Source: Nigrospora sphaerica
Taxonomy: Eukaryota > Ascomycota > Sordariomycetes > Amphisphaeriales > Apiosporaceae
Assembly (NCBI GenBank): GCA_018287875.1
Contig: JAGVVL010000013.1
Span: 3,224,001-3,288,000 of the forward strand
DNA: 64,000 nucleotides
Reading direction: 5' to 3'
The position numbers were made by a program, and so were the translations under genes. The notes below the pieces were generated by a model, which saw nothing but the letters and a program-made list of their open reading frames with translations, did no database searches and was not told the DNA's origin. The stretch's first letter is position 1. Each line of letters begins with the position of its first letter. Shown one piece after another: positions 22,114-33,900 of the stretch.

Positions 22114-23368
22114 GCGAAGGGGAGAGCCGGAGGAAAAGAGAAAGGGAGGGTCGAGGGAGGGGCCAGGGTGGCTGGGGTTCTGGGACGGGCGTTTGCTTGC
22201 CGCGCGCGCCTAGCCAATCATTGAACTCGGGGACGCTGGCCTTGTCGTGGTCCCGAAGGCTCGGGTCGTGGCGTCCTCCCCCGTATTCGTGTACTGCCGC
22301 CCGCAGGCATCCCACAGGCCCTGGGGGTTTCGGGAGCGGTGGAAGAAGCGGCCATCGGCGTCGGAGAAGAGAGTTCGTGGGAATGGCGAATGCGAACATT
22401 GGTTGGTAGGTCATGAGCTGGGCGAGACAGCACTTTGTGCATGCGCCATGTTCATTGATCCGGCATGCACTTTTCCCGTGTTAGACATCAACATCTGACA
22501 GCGGTCAGTAACGTAGAACCCCTAGTACTTCCGTGTCCGAGCCCTTCATTCGCTTTTCTCTTCACCATCCGTGCTCTGACAGGTGAAACCTGCACGAGAG
22601 TGATCGATATCGTTCGCCACGCCTGCTTTCTCGCCGAGACCTCACCGGGCCCTCGGCTCGACGGCAGCGAAAGTGCTCGCTTCTCGTCCCTTCATCGCCG
22701 CCCCTCCATCTCCAGCCTAGGTATAGTTCGACGTCCCTCGGAAGCCGCCGTGGGGAAAAGCCCACCTACCCGAGGGTCATTCTGCAACACGCATGCACCC
22801 GGTACCCCCAGGAACCAAAGCGTCACAGCGTCGACCCGGGCCGGTCGAGACACGCCCAACTAACCAGGGCGCGCGGCCTCTGGCATCGGTTCTCTACGTT
22901 CACGGACAGGAAGACGGCGCCGGGTGAAGAAGCCCCGTCGGGTCGTTTACGTCACTGCGAAAGTCGGGAACCAGTCCTCCTCGGCGGCGGCCGGTGCGGG
23001 GTTCCGGTGGTCAGCCGGAAGCTCCCCGGTCAGGCGCAGGAGAGAAAACCTCCTGACCATCGCGGGAATAAGGGGCAGGAATATTCAGCTGCGCCCCGGA
23101 AGGTCCAGGTTGCGGGACCAGGTCGTCAGGAGGCCCACGGACCGCGTAAGGGATAAAGAAAGCGCAAAGGCGCGCCGCCGGGGTGTTGCATCACGCTTGA
23201 AGCGACTTGGCGCCCCGTATTCGGGCGGACGGGAGGAGCGCCGGACGCCGGTCCCTTCTGGAAACACCGCAGCAGGTCTATTAGATCCTATTGTACCCAA
23301 CCACCGTTTTCTGCTCCCGAGCCCCAACGGCCAAACGACGCCGACAATCCCCAGCCCGACCACGCCGC
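22114..23368. other. Intergenic region
   Basis: No gene supported; short ORFs overlap on both strands. It contains the presumed 3' UTR of the secreted Cys-rich protein gene at its right end. Confidence 0.45.
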
Positions 23369-24279
23369 TCAGAAAGCCCGACGGTCGCGGTAGCACTTGA
23401 TGCCCTTCGCGCGCGTCCTGGCGAAGTAGCCAAACTGGCAGTCGCCCGGGAACTGCATGTAGCTCCAAAACTTGTCGGTGCAGTTGCTTTCCCTGTTGGA
23501 CGGGGCGTCAGGGACAGGGGCCGAGAAAAAAAAAAAAGGGGGGGGGGGGGGGGGCGAGGGGGCCCGGATACGGGGGAAAGACTTACTGGTACCAGTCGCA
23601 GACGGTGCCCGAGGGAATAGAGATGCCGGCAAAGTATTCACCCCTAGTTGCAGGAAGGGGGTAAACACCATGGTCAGTTCGGCTCGAGGAAGAAGGAGGA
23701 AGAAGGGGTTCCCCGGGACTGCTTACAGGTCGGTGCCAAAGGCGTGGCAGCGGTTGTTCGGCTCGACGGTCTGGTTCTGGCCGTGGCAGCCGTACTCGGA
23801 GTAGAGGGTGGGCTGGTGGGCGCATAGGCGACGTTAGAATACAACATGCGCGGGAAGAAGAAGTTTGGGTTTTCTTTTGCCAGGGCGGCCCGACGTACCC
23901 TTTCCCTTTCGTTGGATTTGGTCGGCGAGGGACTCGTTTGGCTTGATGAGGTGGTGCTCACTACAGCCTGGGAGAAGGTCGTCGTTTGGCTTGATGAGGT
24001 GGTGGTCACTACAACTTGGGAAAAGGTCGTCGTTTGGCTTGATGAGGTGGTGCTCAGTACGACCTGGGAAAAGGTCGTCGAGCCCGCCGTGCTCAGGTCC
24101 GACAACGATGAACTCGACGTGGTCTGCTTCGACACGGTGGAACTTGACAGCGTCGTGGTTGCCAGTGTTTGCGTCGATACCGACTCGGCCGAGGTGGACG
24201 TCGTCTGCTCGACGTCTTGCGCGGCCGCGCAGCCCGCCAGGGCCAAAAGCGCCGGGGCCAGGCTTCGGAAAGAAACCAT
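23369..24279 (-). CDS. Secreted Ser/Thr-repeat protein with six-cysteine C-terminal domain
   Basis: Four exons, 24279-23899, 23812-23727, 23643-23587 and 23492-23369 (introns of 86, 83 and 94 bp), give 215 aa with all junctions in frame. A clear signal peptide (MVSFRSLAPALLALAGCAAA) is followed by a Ser/Thr-rich stretch, likely O-glycosylated, containing three tandem 16-residue repeats of the type TTFSQVVLSTTSSSQT. Residues 128-215 form a compact domain with six cysteines at about 136, 149, 171, 179, 193 and 208 (local motifs YSEYGCHGQNQTV, PSGTVCDWYQ, YMQFPGDCQFGYF, GIKCYRDRRAF). Three disulfides are likely. No family recognised; a cell-wall protein, lectin-like protein or effector are all possible. 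Intron 3 contains a C17/T12 homopolymer tract in coding sense. Confidence 0.8.
23526..23554. repeat. Homopolymer tract A12-G17 inside intron 3 of the secreted protein gene
   Basis: Twelve A followed directly by seventeen G on the plus strand, read as C17 T12 in the transcript, between the splice donor and acceptor of a 94-bp intron. The T run may serve as a polypyrimidine tract. Length is likely variable between strains. Confidence 0.85.
23936..24079 (-). repeat. 48-bp tandem repeat, three copies, coding for a Ser/Thr repeat
   Basis: Three head-to-tail 48-bp units beginning at 23936, 23984 and 24032 with a few substitutions. Each encodes 16 residues of the secreted protein (TTFSQVV[LV][ST]TTSSSQT type). 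Such in-frame minisatellites often vary in copy number between fungal isolates. Confidence 0.9.
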
Positions 24280-25313
24280 GATGTGCGTATGCGTGTGTGT
24301 GCGCGCGCGAAGGGGAAAGAGCGGAGGAGTGGTGGAAAGATAGAGGTCAAGATCGGTGACGATGAGTGCTGTGATGCTGAGGGATGGCGTATACAATCAC
24401 TTGCAGGAGCCCGTCAGGATACGACTATATATCTCGTTTCGATATCCTATCGCGGATGGGCCCCCAATTCCGTCAGATGAAGGCACGAGACAACCAGATG
24501 ACAGCGGGCGGGACAAGGCGGACCCCCTGAGACCGTGTCTCTGGGCTCCGGCCCAGCCTTTTGTTCCCAGAACCAGGTATCCGGTATTGACAGTTGCAGG
24601 GGCCTTGCCAATTGCCATCAAAGCTCAACCGAGACCTGCCAGATCGGAATCCATTCATGGACTGGCTATCGATTTCCTCGACCAAGTTCATCCGGCATCG
24701 TCACCTTGGGCGGCTTCTGCTCGGATCGCATCCTTTCCCCCGTCTAAGAACCCGCCGCCCTGCTCCCAATCCCAAATCACCAAGCCGGGGTGGTTTGCGA
24801 CTAGATCCGAGATGAATGACACTTAGGTAATTCGTGGCCTTCATTTGGGGCCCGGGTTTGCGCGGATTGCACGCCATCAATGTCCAAGTCGAGACGAGCA
24901 TCTCCGCTCAATGCGAGGGCCACCAAGCCGATGCGGTGATATGAGGTTACAGATGCGTCCGTAAATGCTGTCCCGGTGCCGCACGGACGATGCTCTGCCA
25001 GAAGATTCGGATTCGCTGACGAATGCTTCATGCCAAATGAAGATGCCCGACAGCGACGGACTTGATCCGCACAAAAGGAAAAGCAAAATTAGTGTTCGCG
25101 ATCCACGGTTACAGAGCACCCGGATTGAATACACCAAGAGCTTACAACCGTATGCCTACGACCTGAAAAGGTCGGTACTACTCGCGATGGGCCTTTGCTT
25201 TCAGCACTTCTCGGCACAACGGCAGTCATTGGTCAGGACTTGGGTTGTAATTTGACATCCGTGCTAGGGGAGGCGGGTCACGATAACCGGCAAAAGGAAA
25301 GGATTGACTGTGA
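24280..25313. other. Intergenic region
   Basis: Promoter side of the secreted protein gene: a GT/GC-alternating run (24284-24310) overlaps its 5' leader. Otherwise nothing is recognised until the tRNA gene. Confidence 0.5.
25292..25295 (-). terminator. Pol III terminator (T4) of the tRNA-Gly gene
   Basis: Four consecutive T on the minus strand about 19 bp beyond the tRNA 3' end, the usual RNA polymerase III stop signal. Slightly distant but the first T4 downstream. Confidence 0.5.
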
Positions 25314-25384
25314 TGCATCAGCCGCGAATCGAACGCGGGGCCCATCGATGGCAACGATGGATTTTACCACTAAACCACTGATGC
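25314..25384 (-). tRNA. tRNA-Gly (anticodon GCC)
   Basis: A 71-nt intronless tRNA. Acceptor stem GCATCAG pairs with CTGATGC, followed by discriminator A. The D arm GTTTAGTGGTAAAAT contains the A box. Anticodon stem CATCG/CGATG encloses loop TTGCCAT, with anticodon GCC at 25350-25352. The T arm CCGCG-TTCGATT-CGCGG contains the B box. All four stems pair. It decodes GGC/GGU, abundant in this GC-rich genome. It lies about 265 bp downstream of the oxygenase stop codon on the same strand, as an independent Pol III unit. Confidence 0.97.
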
Positions 25385-25648
25385 GTCTTGTGATTGATGT
25401 TAAGGTCTCGATTAAAGCAGCTTGTATACTAGATGGTAGGGCGTCAAAATTTTCCTGTTGAGTTCAGTACAATCCCGTCAGCAACGATGCGAAGCGCAGG
25501 TACGGTTCATAAGTGTCGGTCAATTCTAACCCAAACTCGACTACGGTAGATCTCTTGCCGTCAAGCACCATTGCTGCCCCGTTCTCTCCCAAAACATGCC
25601 CGGCGCATGAAACCGACCGCTGCCGTCAACTCTTTCGGCCGGCCGGGT

Positions 25649-27513
25649 TTACAACGTAGCTTTTGTCGCCGACGTTGGCTCTGCCGCCGGGGGGCTGTGC
25701 AGCCCATGGAAGCCCATGCCGACGGCCCAGTCGCAATCGGCGCGGCCCAGTTCGTGCATCGTCTTGGCGTCGATGCAGACGAGGTAGCTGGTCCCGCGGT
25801 GCCCGTCAAGGACGACGCTGAGCAGGACGCCATCGTCCTCGTCGCGGGCGCCGTCGTCGCCGTCGCCTGGCGGGCGGGCGACAAAGATGGCCTCGCCGGG
25901 CGTATGGCCGCGCGGGTTGTCCCAGTACAGCGTCTCGCGCGTGTGCAGGTCCGTCTTGGCAATGCTGTCAAGGAGCGTGCTGTAGCCGCGGTTCGGCAGG
26001 CTGTAGACGTACCGGTATGGCCGCGTCGCGTACGCCGGGTTGATGGTCGGCAACTCGCCGATCCGCGGGGCCTTGAGCTGCAGCACCTTCTTGCTCATCG
26101 GGGCCGACGGCGACGATGGCGAAGATGACGCCGCAGGCACGCGCAAGGCGTGTCGCGTCAACCGCGCCTGCGAGTTGCGGTTGCGCTTCTCATCGCCCCA
26201 GTAGTTCTTCGTCATGCCGTTTCGCTGCAGCACGACGTCTATTTCGAAGCTTCGGATGAGATCGTGCGTCGGGTACTCGACCACGTCGCAGAATACCGTC
26301 GTCTCCCCCGTCTCCTCATCCGTCTCCTCGAAGGCGTTGACGCTGTGGAAGTGGAAGCCGGCCGGACTATCGTACTTGGCCACCACGCCGCGGTCGCCCT
26401 TGCGGTCGATGACCCACCACTTGCACAGTCTCGAATCGTCAAAAGCCTCGATGGAGTCGATGACGTTGCGCTCCCATACAATGCTCATGCCCTTGGCCCG
26501 GAAATGAGTCGACGGAATGCACAGGATGGCGTAGGAGGCCGACATGAAGAAGGAGTGGATATAGGCCGGCTTGGCGTCCGCGCCGCTGAGGGTGGCCAGT
26601 ATATCCGTGGTGCCGGTGGCTGCGTTGACGCGGAACAACCGGTACGTCGGAACCGGTCCGAATTCCAGGTTGTAGTTCAACAAGTCGCCGGTCTCCGGGT
26701 CCCGGTGGGCGTGGGCACAACTCATAGGTCCTTTCAGCGCCGGGTGCAGCTTGTCTTGAGTGGCAAAGCCAATGGGCTCCAGAGTCGTCAAGTCTATCTC
26801 CTTGAGGGTGTTGGTGTCGGTGGTCTGCCAAGCGTTCTTAAGGGAGGGCCGGTGGCCGCCTTGGACGGGCGGTCGATACTGCGAGGTTAGGCCGGGCACG
26901 TCACCCTGAATGGCAACGGCGACGTTGTCAAGGTCGGCGTTCCTCCTGGGCGTTGGCATGCGCCAGACCGTCATGACTTTTCCGAAGAGGCCGACGCAGG
27001 GATCGCGGCGCTGGGCGAAGCTGAAGCCCTCGAGGCGGCCGCTCTTTCGGATCTCCTCGACCAGGGCCTCGGTCTGGCGCCGCGAGGCGTACTCGACGCG
27101 CACAGGGGCGTCAGGGCGGTCATTTTCCGGAATGATGGTAAAGCGGTGCGACTGGGCGAAACCGTCAAACCAGTGCGAGGCCTGGAACGTGCCGGCCGAC
27201 TTGGTCTCGATCCGGAACTCGCCGGGGCCCGTTCGATACAGGGTGCCGGCTACCCAGGAGGGGATGACGCCTTGGACCTCGAGGTCAACGGGGCCTCGCA
27301 CTTCAGTCAGGCCCTCGAACTAGTTATGCAGGGGTTGGGTTAGCAACGGCTTCTCGAACTGTCTGCCGTCGGGACACATACCCCGGCCTCGTTGGGCCAG
27401 TCCTCAAAGTCGAGCTTTCCCATCCGCTCCACCACGCGTTCGTAGTCCTCGTCCGCGTCCTCCGGGCCCTTCCGCAGAACCTCGCCGGGCAGCTTTGCGT
27501 GAGGGCTGGCCAT
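25649..27513 (-). CDS. Carotenoid-cleavage (RPE65-family) oxygenase
   Basis: Non-heme iron oxygenase that cleaves double bonds of carotenoids, apocarotenoids or stilbenes. Exons 27513-27382 and 27319-25649 (62-bp intron) give 600 aa; splicing restores NEAGFEGLTEVRGPV. The beta-propeller iron ligands are all visible: His in SCAHAHRDPETG (about 247), AYIHSFFMS (about 299), FHFHSVNAFEE (about 369) and MGFHGLHSP (about 582). The N-terminal part has the family's GTLYRTGPGEF and HWFDGFAQSHRF blocks, and the region YASRRQTEALVEEIRKSG...FAQRRDPC resembles the fungal torulene/apocarotenoid oxygenase branch (CarT/CAO-2) more than the stilbene-cleaving CAO-1. That substrate assignment is inference. No signal peptide. 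No carotenoid synthesis gene lies nearby. Confidence 0.9.
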
Positions 27514-29167
27514 GGCTCAGTAGCGCATACAGCCCTGGGGTGCGCGACGGGTCGAAAGAGGAATTATTAGCGGGATGAAGAGAGCGTAGCCTGCCCAATG
27601 CAGTTGTTGTAGGGGTTCTGGGTATATTTTGGGGGCTGGAGGATAGCCGGTAAACAGCCGCAGCGACGCTCCCACGAATCGGAGAATATAGGAGAACAGT
27701 CCACTCTCTTGCTTGAAGCCCGCTTAATCGTTTCAGGAACGTGCATGCGTGAGACCTCTTGTAGGAAGGCGATTCCGGCTGCATGTGACGTTCTGACGGG
27801 CGTTGTGGTGTTCGCCAAAGTGAGCTTTCTCAGCACTTGAAGATGGCAGTAAGGGAGCCACCTCTCAGCATGCCAGTGAAGCCCTTCGTGCGTGTATCTA
27901 TCTCTCCGTGCGCAGTGCACGATCCGTTTGCCAGGAGCTTGTCCGCAGTGGTCAAGTCGGTTCGGTTGGTCGGGCGATGTTTTGCAAACAGCTCCCTCAC
28001 GAGCACAAAGGTGGTTGGTCGGTTGGTCCTGGGTGAATCAACAGGGTGGAACCTACTGCGGCTGCGTCTGCCTGGGGTTGTGTTGTTTGTGTTGTTTGTT
28101 GCGCCGCGTGTGAAGCTGCTGCGTCAGTCCTTCCTTCCTTGCCTGTCTCGTGTCAGTTCCCCAACCCAAGTTGTATCAATGTCCCGTTTCTCAGCGGTGC
28201 TGCTGGGGACCAGTATCGGCCGACGATGCATTTAGGCGCGCCCGCCAATGATGATTCATCAACGGGCTTGTCGGATTACCGCCCGCCGGGCCACACTACC
28301 TCATACGGAAGAGGAGCCTGGGAAACACCCGCGACTCCACTCATTAAAGTGAGTACTTGACTGGCGAACACCGCCGACGTACCCGAGGCAATCGAGTAAA
28401 AGTGTCGGACACACCTGAGTTGGTTTACTTCATTCTCCTCGCCGCGCCATCCATCCCGTCTCAGCCTCTTGTATTTCCAGCGCATGCTGCTGCCCCAGGA
28501 ACCGCAACACATCCACCATATGCCTCCTTGTCCGCATGTGGTGTCAGGTGTTCGGCACTGCCCCAGGGATCCTAGCCGAGCGGCCGGCAGCCGTAGCGGG
28601 CCCGGGTCCGCCGGTACCACACCGAGCAGTACGGGGCCGGATCGCCGAGAGCCCCCACGCCCCCGGGCACCCGTCGATTTGACCCCGTCGCTCCTCTGCC
28701 GATCCCAGCGCCCCACGGGCGCAGTATTCTTGTTTCATAGCCGTAGGAGAACCGACTCGGTCCGCGCCAAGTATCACCGCATCTTGCTGTTCTATCCAGC
28801 TCTCGACCCTTCGGTGGACGTAGAATGCGCATCTTGGAAGACTGCAAACTTCCCCCGAGGCTTCATGGCCCCGCATACTCGAGTTCAGTTATCCGACTAC
28901 TATCTCCCATGAATCAGTTACAGAGGTAATTACCTGTCGGCTCACCATTACGCCCCTGCCTGTAGGTTGGTTCCGCGTTAGCACGTTGAAAGCACACAGC
29001 CAGCTCACCGCAAACTGCAGCGCCCGCCAATTTGCATCATGGCCAGCCCGTGGAGAACCGTATCCGACATCTCTGTATAGGGCACCATAGTTGCCATGTA
29101 AATTGCAGTGCGTCCCTTCCTGTCCTCGGGTCTCCACCCGCCTGTCCGTTACTGTTCACCCCTCGGT
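27514..29167. other. Intergenic region, oxygenase promoter and SnoaL 3' side
   Basis: About 1.65 kb with only short motif-free ORFs on both strands. A T/G-rich run (about 28010-28130, coding nothing recognisable) precedes a region with several GTG/TTG starts. No gene supported. Confidence 0.5.
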
Positions 29168-29962
29168 TCACGCCTCGCCATCCATGACCTTCTCCTCGCC
29201 TAGGCGCCCCATGAAGATGACGACCCTCCTAGAGATGCGCCAGCGTCCGCTGGCCCCGGGCACGCCCGGTTTTCCACCCACCAGGATCAGCGTGTCTTTG
29301 TACGACCCCCAGGCCGTGACCTGCTTGCCGGTCCACTAAAGTTCCGATCACGGCGGGTGTCAGCAATCCATGTTTCTTTCTTTCCCATAACACCCGTCGT
29401 GTCGCTAAGAGGTTGGTTCGGGGGGCGACCGGCTTCTTACCTTTCCCTTGCCGAAATGAATACCCGTAAAGTACGTATTTGCGTGGGCGCTCTTCCCGTC
29501 CTCGGCAATCTCGATGATTTGCGTCGTCAGCGCGTGCTGCGACGTGATGTGTTCCAGCCTGGCCGTTTCCCCCGGTTCCCCCCACGTGTCAGCACACAGA
29601 GACACACACACACACACACACACACAGGAGCACTGGGATGAAGGGGTTGGCGACCCAACCTCCCCCCCCCTCATAGCACAGCCCCGTGGGAACAACGGTA
29701 CGGTGGAGACGTACCTCTTCTGGATGGCCTTGGACACGGCGACGACGCCCTTGAGCCCGTTGTTGAAGGGGTAGTTGCCCGAGACATCGGCGGTGAAGAC
29801 GTCCTTGAGCAGCTCGAAGTCCTTTGTGTCGAGCGCGATGCAGTACCGCGCGATGGTGTTCTGAATCTCGACGTAGTCGAGCGGCCGCCGCTGCGCCGCC
29901 GCCGCCATCACCGGGCCCGTACTCCCCGACGTCGCCGACGCCGCCGATCCGACGCTGGACAT
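29168..29962 (-). CDS. SnoaL-like (NTF2-fold) protein
   Basis: Three exons, 29962-29715, 29558-29441 and 29335-29168 (introns of 156 and 105 bp), give 177 aa. The cone-shaped alpha+beta fold of the SnoaL_4/NTF2-like family is indicated by the N-terminal helix block YVEIQNTIARYCIALDTKDF, then ELLKDVFTADVSGNYPFN, and by strands ITSQHALTTQIIEIAEDGK, SAHANTYFTGIHFG, QVTAWGSYKDTLILV and GRWRISRRVVIFMG. Members include dehydratases, isomerases and many of unknown function; Asp and His residues in the pocket (Asp25-like region, ITSQHAL) are compatible with catalysis. Intron 1 has a weak pyrimidine tract and contains a CA microsatellite. No neighbouring biosynthetic genes clarify a substrate. Confidence 0.83.
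29602..29626. repeat. CA dinucleotide microsatellite in SnoaL intron 1
   Basis: About twelve uninterrupted AC/CA units on the plus strand (GT in the transcript), lying between the donor (29714) and acceptor (29559) of the first intron. Confidence 0.9.
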
Positions 29963-30993
29963 TTTTTCTTTCCCCGCCTTCTTCCTTTCTCTCTTCGCAA
30001 GCCCGTCCTATAGGTCCGCCTGGGCTGTGTTCCTCGTCTCCTTCCCTCCTTTCTCCTTCTTCCTCTCTCCTCTGGGGCGGCGAAAAGAAGAAAGGGACTT
30101 GTAAGCTGCGCTTGCGTCTTGGGTGCTGGTTGCTGCGTTTGCGTGCTCGCTTCCTCCTTGGGAGATGTCGAAGGGAAGAGAGGGTGAGAGTGGGGGGAGA
30201 ACTGCCGCCCCGCGGCTTGGAACGCCGGTGGCGCCATCCTACGGACTTCCGATCCGAATTCCCCTCCCTTCGGCATAAGCTTTGGCGCCCGTGGCATTCG
30301 TCCCGGCCACTCAGCGCGGCATACATAAAGGAGGCCACCCCCCCCCCCCCCCCCGGGGTATCGTACATGCCCCTTCATTGTCCAAGGTCTACGTATGAGT
30401 AAACCCAGCGTCTTTCATGGTGGATGTATTCATTCGTGCAGGACCGGGGGGAAAGCAAGACGTGACCACGCATCCTTCTCACCACCCGCCTTATCTCGTC
30501 CATGGCGCTCAGAAAATCGAGATTGCACAATCGGCATGAAGGCGTATGTTTTGTGTACATGACATATATATAGTTGTACATAGTTGTATATATACAGTCG
30601 CAAACTCCCACAAATAAGCATTGGGGCGTACCGTTCAGATGGCTTGACTCTACCTCCGCTATGGATATCAGGAAACATCCCGCAAAACCACACGCTATCC
30701 ACAGCCTGTGCGCGCTTTCCCCTTTCTCTGTGGTATCTATAGCTGCATTGCTGCGGCTCCAATCTGCGCCGTTGCCCGAGTGGTTCGAGAAGAACTGAAA
30801 CAGGAACAAAATGAGAAAAAATCAATATGCCGAACGAATGGTATCATAACAGCAAAAGAGGAAGGGTGGTATCTCTAGAAGTTTCGTGTCGTCCCACACA
30901 ACCTGTCATCATCATCTGATGGCATGTAAAAACGCTTCTCGCGGTTCAAAAACACCCCCCATCCGTCACGAGCGTCCCGTCGCTGGGACCTCA
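29963..30993. other. Intergenic region: SnoaL promoter and MIT-gene 3' end
   Basis: Pyrimidine-rich leader next to the SnoaL start (29970-30080), a C17 run at 30338-30354, and AT-rich sequence with TATATATA words at 30560-30600. Antisense ORFs here are low-complexity and unsupported. Confidence 0.5.
30338..30354. repeat. C17 homopolymer
   Basis: Seventeen consecutive C about 380 bp upstream of the SnoaL start codon, directly followed by GGGG. Confidence 0.9.
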
Positions 30994-33900
30994 TCAGGTT
31001 AGCACCCACTCGCTTCCTCGCTTGACAAACTTGTCCAGCAGGAGCCCCAGATCCGCCAGGACGAAGCGGCATATATAGAAGCCAAAGAACTCGGCCGCGT
31101 GCCGCGTGCAGAGCTCGAGCCCGACTTGAGTCTTGTCGGCATGCCGCAGCCCGGGATCGTCAACCTGGCGTGCGATTTGATCTGTGTCGCTATTAGTACC
31201 GAGGCCGACCTGTGTGGGGGGGGCTGTATCGTAGGCACAACTCACCAACTGCCTGCGCAGCGTCAAACAAGCGCGCCAGACTGGCCATGTACCCGGCGTA
31301 CGGTCCATCAAACGAGATGGACCCGACATCACGCTTTGCTGGCCGGCCGCTGGGATGCGCCACCATGGGCAGGCTAGGCATCGATCCCGAGCCGGCACCG
31401 ACAACTTCCGTCTCGGGAATCGTCTCCTTGGCGCTGTTGCTGCTGGTGCTGTTGCTCTTGCTGCCGTACGACGACGACATGTTGGCAGCCGACCCTTTGT
31501 TGCGCAGCCTGCGCCAGCTGAACGCGCTCCCCTTGCCGCTGACACTCGCGCTCCGGGGCACCGAAGGCGCAGCGTCGCTGTCACCGCCCAACGACATGCC
31601 CTGCGTGCCCACCTCGTTGCCCAGCTTCTTGTGCAGCGTCATTTGTACCTGTTCGAGCACGTTCTCGAAACTCTGCATTTCCTCCAGCACGGCATCCGCA
31701 TCGTTGCTATCGACCCGCTGGAGTTTGAGGAGAGCCGCGGTAAGGAGATCGCACTGGGATGATTTGTCCTCGATGGCCCGGAGTTTCACGCCCTTCACTT
31801 TCCACACGTCGCGGGGAATAAAGAGCCGGTTGGTGACGTAGCCGCCGCGCTGGTGAGAAAGCGTCTGGTAAAGGGCGCGCATAAGCCAAAACGGTCGGAG
31901 CATAGCATCCGCGGGGCAGGGCTCCAGGGGCAAGGGCGCGTCTGGGGAGGCCTGGTGGATGGAGCCGGGAGAGCGTGGCGCGGGCGAGTGAAAGTCCGAG
32001 TCAAAGAGATAGAGACCGCCAAAGCCGCCCATCATTTTCTGGCTGAACGCCGTGGCCATGGGCGTCGGGAGCGCGGGCATGGCGGGCTGGCGGGAGCTGT
32101 AAGGGGTGTTGGGAGACAGATCCGAAAGAGTGTCGGCATTCGACACGGCCGAGAACTGGCGGGTCTTGAGTGACCGCAAGCTGGACGAGGACTGGTTCTT
32201 GCGCAGGGGAGGGCGCTTGGTGGTGGGGGACTCGAGGAACTCGTCCAGATCTTCACCAGAGTCGCCCGACATGGTTTGGGTTCGTGTGGGCGTAGGCGGT
32301 GCTACGGCCGGAGCATGGCTGACCCCATTGGGAGGAGAACCGGATGGTCGCACCGAGAAAGGGCCGGCCCGTGTCGGTACGGTAGCCGACATAGCTTGGC
32401 GCTGCTGTGGGAGGTAGCTGCCCGCCTTGTTCTGAAAGGCGGATACGGGGCCGCCAAGGACAGTCTGCTGCGCCGTGATCTTGGACGTCTCGATCTTGAG
32501 CTGCTTCGGGTTCTGGCCAGAGAGTCGACGCCCGCGAACGCTCGACGGGCTGCCCGCCACCGGTGGCTGCGGCAGTGGGATCTGTGGAAGAGCTTGCGAG
32601 GGCGGCAGAGAGGTAGGTGCCGTCGGCTTGGACAGGAGTGTGGGCATTTCCGTGACGGTCGACAGCACAGTGCTCGCTGATGCCGGCGGATTTGAGCCCA
32701 TGGAGCTATGCCACGTGCGCTGTGTGACGCCACTGGAATCCGACTCCCTTTCTCTTCCGTGCTCGCTTCCAGCGCCCCCCTGCTGACGTGATGGCTGGTC
32801 GAAACTGAAATTCTGCATGGCGTAATTCCTGGTGAACTCTTCGAGCATCCGCTCTTCTTCTTCGGAGTCGCTCCCGTTGTAGAACCCTCCCTCGTCGTAC
32901 GCGCTGTTCTTCCGTAACCGCCTCTGTCGGTCTTTTTCGCGGGCCTGTCCTATGGCAGCCTCCCTCTCTGACTGCCGTACCTGCTCCTTGGCCCACTCCA
33001 CTCTGCGCATTGCCTGGGTCACAATGGGGTCGTCGTCTTCCTCGTGGTCGTACATGTCGGACGACTCGTTCACCTCGTATCCGTCGTCGTACGCCGCCTC
33101 GATGGCGGCATCCAGAGCTGTGTCGAACTCGGCCTCGGTGTCGCCGCTGATAGAGCGAATATGTCTTCTTCTGATTCCAAACGACGAGGTTCGCGAGTGA
33201 ACCGAAGACGGCGCCGAACCCCCCGACTCGTCAATAGGGTCCAGCCACGAGGTGGACTCGTGGCTCGGGTTGCGCGTGTGGCCGCCGGCACCGGCCCCGT
33301 GAATGCTGAGGCGGTCGCTGGGCATGGAGAAGTCCTGGCGAACAAAGGATTCATTGTGGTCCGGCGGCTGGGAAGGTGAGGGAGGCTGTCGAGGCGACAA
33401 GGGTGCCGGGAGATACCCACCGTCCTCTTGTCGGGGTATGGTGAGGCTTCCCTCGAAATTGCGGCGTCTAGGCGATCGGGAGAAAGCGGAATGGAGCTGG
33501 TCGGCGGGCGCCGGTGTCGTCAAATTGCGGCGGTCCGGCGTCGTTGATCTCGCTCCGCGTATCGCCGTGGCCGTTTCGCCATACACGGGCTCGTCCGCAT
33601 CGTCGTCATCGTATGACGGTCTGATCTCGACGCCATTGTAGTCGAGGCTTTCAGGCCGGGCTGGCAGCGCCTTGGCAGCGTGGGAACCGCTGCTGAATTG
33701 CATGGGTACCATGCCATCGAGTTCCTCGATGCGACTGGTATATGTGCGGCGAATGGCTTCTAGCTTTTTCTTATCTTCCTCGCCTGTGGTCCGATCAAGC
33801 ACTTGTTGCAGGAGGCTGCACGCTTCGGTATACGAATGGCGGGCGCCTTCGTAGTTCTGGGCGTTGTCAAGCTGGACGGCGGTGTTGGCCTTGGCGAGGG

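Noticed and set aside
24527..24545. CTGAGA word considered as part of a fungal TPP riboswitch
   Set aside because: None of the other conserved TPP-riboswitch elements is nearby and no thiamine gene adjoins it.
26150..26890. 246-aa plus-strand ORF opposite the carotenoid oxygenase
   Set aside because: Antisense shadow; the sense frame carries all iron ligands.
28276..28716. 146-aa minus-strand ORF in the gap downstream of the oxygenase promoter
   Set aside because: No motif, mixed codon use, overlapping ORFs on the other strand, and no convincing splice partners.
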